DNA from: H2-BAC3 sp045863035
GTDB taxonomy: Bacteria; Bacteroidota; Ignavibacteria; Ignavibacteriales; Ignavibacteriaceae
Assembly (NCBI GenBank): GCA_045863035.1
Contig: BTUV01000015.1
Location: forward strand, 1 to 45,744
Length of the DNA stretch: 45,744 bases
Direction of reading: 5' to 3'
Part shown: piece after piece, positions 43,676-45,744 of the stretch
How the letters are laid out: each line of letters opens with the position of its first letter
Position numbering within the stretch: the first letter of the stretch is position 1
Position numbers and translations under genes: made by a program
Notes under the pieces: generated by a model
Databases searched by the model: none
What the model was told of the DNA's origin: nothing
What the model saw: only the letters and a program-made list of their open reading frames with translations

Positions 43676-45744
43676 ATGCGATTATTCTTTATCATCATTC
43701 TGCTTTGTGCAGCGGGTATGGCCCAAACTCTTAACCTGCCCCCAAGACCGGCTAACGCACCTTCCGGAAGTCAGATGGTATCCATACTTTCTCCTCTGAC
43801 ACTTGAATTACGTGAGACAGAAATTTATAATCAGATACTCAGCGGTAATGTTCCGGATTTCATACGAAACCTTGTCCCGGTAAATGCTTCTGTAAGCGGC
43901 AATACAGTTACTTACTATATTATACCGGAATATCTGGCCTTAGGATCAAATGAAGATTACTTCCTTATACCCATGACTCCCCTGCTTGCGCAAAGAATAG
44001 CAAACGCAATAAACTGTGTGCTGCCGACAAAACGAATGGTAGATCAGATTTATACTGCTTCCGGGCTTAAACTGCGCCCTCAGCCGATTCCCCCGACTGC
44101 ACAGATGACCACGATTCCTGTATTCAAAGACCATAATGATTCTGTTAAATCACTCCGGCTGCCGGTGCTTAATCAGTACCCTTTTGGAACTCTTGTAGGA
44201 GGAACCAAGAAGGATGTTATCATCTCGAACAGGATATATACGAATCTTAATCCTAACACCCCTAAACCCGTTGTGATATACGGCTGGCATCAATTGAACG
44301 GCAGTCCCATACAACCGGTATATAACGGTCACGGTGAAACATACGCGGACTACAGTCACGGAATCCGGCTGGTGCTTGACTCTTTTGTGGTAAACAGCAA
44401 TTATAAAAAATATACCTCTCTGCTGGCCGATCCGGTTCTGTCGGTTGTTATCAGCGATGAGGGAGTAATCACAAAACCATATTACACTCTTTCCGGCACT
44501 ACAACACCACAACCGGCGGTCTTTGCGGTTACATCAGCATCTTCCGATGAAATCAAAGTAAAAGCAGTATATTCAGCATCGGTTACCTATCAGGCCTATT
44601 ACGGAACTTCCCCTTCTGTATTCACTGATTCATCAGCGGGTTTTACTGACTCAGTCAGTATCAGTGGTCTTACTGAAGGAAGTATATACTATATTCGCAT
44701 CCGCGCGCTGGGCTCTGCGGGATATTCACCATTCAGTGAAGTTCTTGCAGCAGTCCCCTCCTCTTCTCCCAACCAGATGATTATTGTTAATGGTTTTGAC
44801 CGTGCAGTAACCGGAAACACGAATGATTTCGTAAAGATGCACGGACCGGCGTTCCTTCAGTCAGGAATCCGGTTTGATGCTGCTACCAATGAAGCAATTG
44901 TAACCGGCATGGTTTCACTCAGGCCCTACAAAATTGCTGATTACATTCTCGGTACTGAAAGCACAGCCAATGAAACATTCAGCAGCGATGAACAGGGGAA
45001 GGTAATTGAGTTTCTTAAAGGAGGAGGATATCTTTTTGCTTCAGGTTCTGAAATCGCTTGGGACCTTGATAACCGCGGGAGTGCATCAGATAAGGATTTT
45101 ATCCGCCTCTACCTCAAAACGCAGTATATAAACGATGCTCCCGCCGGACTTGCTAACACCTACTACACCGCTTCCGGATTGCCAGGTGAAATTTTCAGCG
45201 GAGTTAACTCAATAACCTATGATAACGGAAATCATGGCACTTTTAATGTCAGTTATCCGGATGTCATTCAGGGGATTAACGGCGGCACAAATGTAATGCA
45301 GTATAGCGGCACCAGCGCTCAGATGGCAGCCACAGGATATGCGGGTCTCTTACCTGGCGGATCACTCCCCGGCAAAGTGATTGTTATGGGATTCCCGTTT
45401 GAAGCAATATATCCCGACACAAAGCGGAATGAAGTTGCACAGAAAATTGCAGCTTTTTTCGGAAGTTCAACTGATATTTTCCTCGATGAATTAGCAGAGA
45501 TACCATCCGGATATTCAGTCAGTGCATATCCTAATCCGTTTAATCCGGTTACCACGCTACGGGTGAAAATTGAAACCGGCGGCCATTTTAATCTTAATAT
45601 ATTTTCTCAACAGGGAGAACAGGTTAAGCAGCTCTTCAGTGGTTACCTGGAACAGGGACAGTATGATTATCATTGGAATGCCGCAAAAGAAGTTTCCTCC
45701 GGAATCTATCTTGTAGTTCTGAGCGGGAACGGGACTGTAAAACC
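43676..45744 (+). CDS. Secreted FN3 protein with sorting tail (truncated by window edge)
   Basis: At least 689 codons, open to the window end and so missing its stop. A signal peptide (MRLFFIIILLCAAGMAQ) follows an agga site. The first 260 residues have few familiar motifs; HGETYADYSHGIR may be a substrate or metal region. Residues about 280-360 look like a fibronectin type III domain. Next, from MIIVNGFDRAV, comes a domain with FLKGGGYLFASGSEIAWDLD, resembling amidotransferase-like (ThuA/GATase) folds found in some secreted polysaccharide-active proteins. The last part is a sorting domain with AYPNPFNPVTT. It follows the pilin-like operon but sits beyond a terminator, and takes the place held by pilY1 in some pilin clusters. 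Exact function unknown. Confidence 0.7.
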   Translation, partial: MRLFFIIILLCAAGMAQTLNLPPRPANAPSGSQMVSILSPLTLELRETEIYNQILSGNVPDFIRNLVPVNASVSGNTVTYYIIPEYLALGSNEDYFLIPMTPLLAQRIANAINCVLPTKRMVDQIYTASGLKLRPQPIPPTAQMTTIPVFKDHNDSVKSLRLPVLNQYPFGTLVGGTKKDVIISNRIYTNLNPNTPKPVVIYGWHQLNGSPIQPVYNGHGETYADYSHGIRLVLDSFVVNSNYKKYTSLLADPVLSVVISDEGVITKPYYTLSGTTTPQPAVFAVTSASSDEIKVKAVYSASVTYQAYYGTSPSVFTDSSAGFTDSVSISGLTEGSIYYIRIRALGSAGYSPFSEVLAAVPSSSPNQMIIVNGFDRAVTGNTNDFVKMHGPAFLQSGIRFDAATNEAIVTGMVSLRPYKIADYILGTESTANETFSSDEQGKVIEFLKGGGYLFASGSEIAWDLDNRGSASDKDFIRLYLKTQYINDAPAGLANTYYTASGLPGEIFSGVNSITYDNGNHGTFNVSYPDVIQGINGGTNVMQYSGTSAQMAATGYAGLLPGGSLPGKVIVMGFPFEAIYPDTKRNEVAQKIAAFFGSSTDIFLDELAEIPSGYSVSAYPNPFNPVTTLRVKIETGGHFNLNIFSQQGEQVKQLFSGYLEQGQYDYHWNAAKEVSSGIYLVVLSGNGTVK

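Overview
The window reads as chromosomal DNA from a member of the Ignavibacteria / Chlorobi-Bacteroidota (FCB) group. The evidence is five exported proteins with a 'YPNPFN'-type C-terminal sorting tail (type IX secretion style), several promoters that fit the Bacteroidota pattern TTTG-N19-23-TAnnTTTG, a bacillithiol deacetylase, a HYC_CC_PP-like small exported protein beside a CusA-type pump, and housekeeping genes whose order and sizes fit that group. The species cannot be named from the sequence. No rRNA, tRNA, CRISPR array, insertion sequence or prophage was seen. The only repeat cluster is a group of REP-like palindromes in the first 570 bases.

Layout. 1-570: gene-free, with short repeats and three palindromes. 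571-1293 (-): bshB1. 1451-5240 (+): three secreted proteins with sorting tails; two are paralogues carrying a C-x-C-H motif. 5309-6043 (-): DUF5683-like membrane protein. 6062-11048 (-): cmk, ispH, rpsA and mtaB, with a terminator between rpsA and mtaB. 11205-15761 (-): tightly packed lon, msrC (free-Met-R-sulfoxide reductase) and dnaX. dnaX contains an A10 run and an A AAA AAG site that would yield a short gamma subunit. 15938-22929 (+): a copper/silver-type efflux locus in the order small Cys-rich exported protein, CusA, TolC, CusB with HMBD and YHS domains, YHS protein. 22974-25567 (-): a SpoIIE-type phosphatase and citrate synthase. 25737-28640 (+): MFS exporter, VOC protein and phosphofructokinase. 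28867-31382 (-): a beta-lactamase-fold hydrolase and a secreted endonuclease I. 31444-32320 (+): a small exported protein and a SET-domain methyltransferase. 32323-37475 (-): pruA, sucC, a TPR protein and aroE. 37613-41044 (+): a large hybrid histidine kinase. 41360-43552 (+): a three-gene set resembling minor pilins PilV, PilW and PilX but lacking prepilin leaders. 43676 to the window end (+): a secreted FN3 protein that runs off the edge.

How the genes work together. The pump genes form one metal-resistance unit with four separate Cys-, His- or Met-rich metal-handling elements. PruA (glutamate from proline), SucC and GltA belong to the TCA cycle and its feeder reactions. Lon, MsrC and DnaX share an operon that joins protein quality control, oxidant repair and replication. 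The kinase, the pilin-like trio and the following secreted protein are consecutive on one strand and could act together at the cell surface; this last link is inference from position only.

The most interesting items are the leaderless PilV/W/X-like trio, the predicted dnaX frameshift or slippage site, the CusA variant with a Met-rich insert and a changed Met triad, the CxCH protein pair, and the apparent excess of the word TATATA across the window. All family calls come from reading the sequence; no database search was possible.
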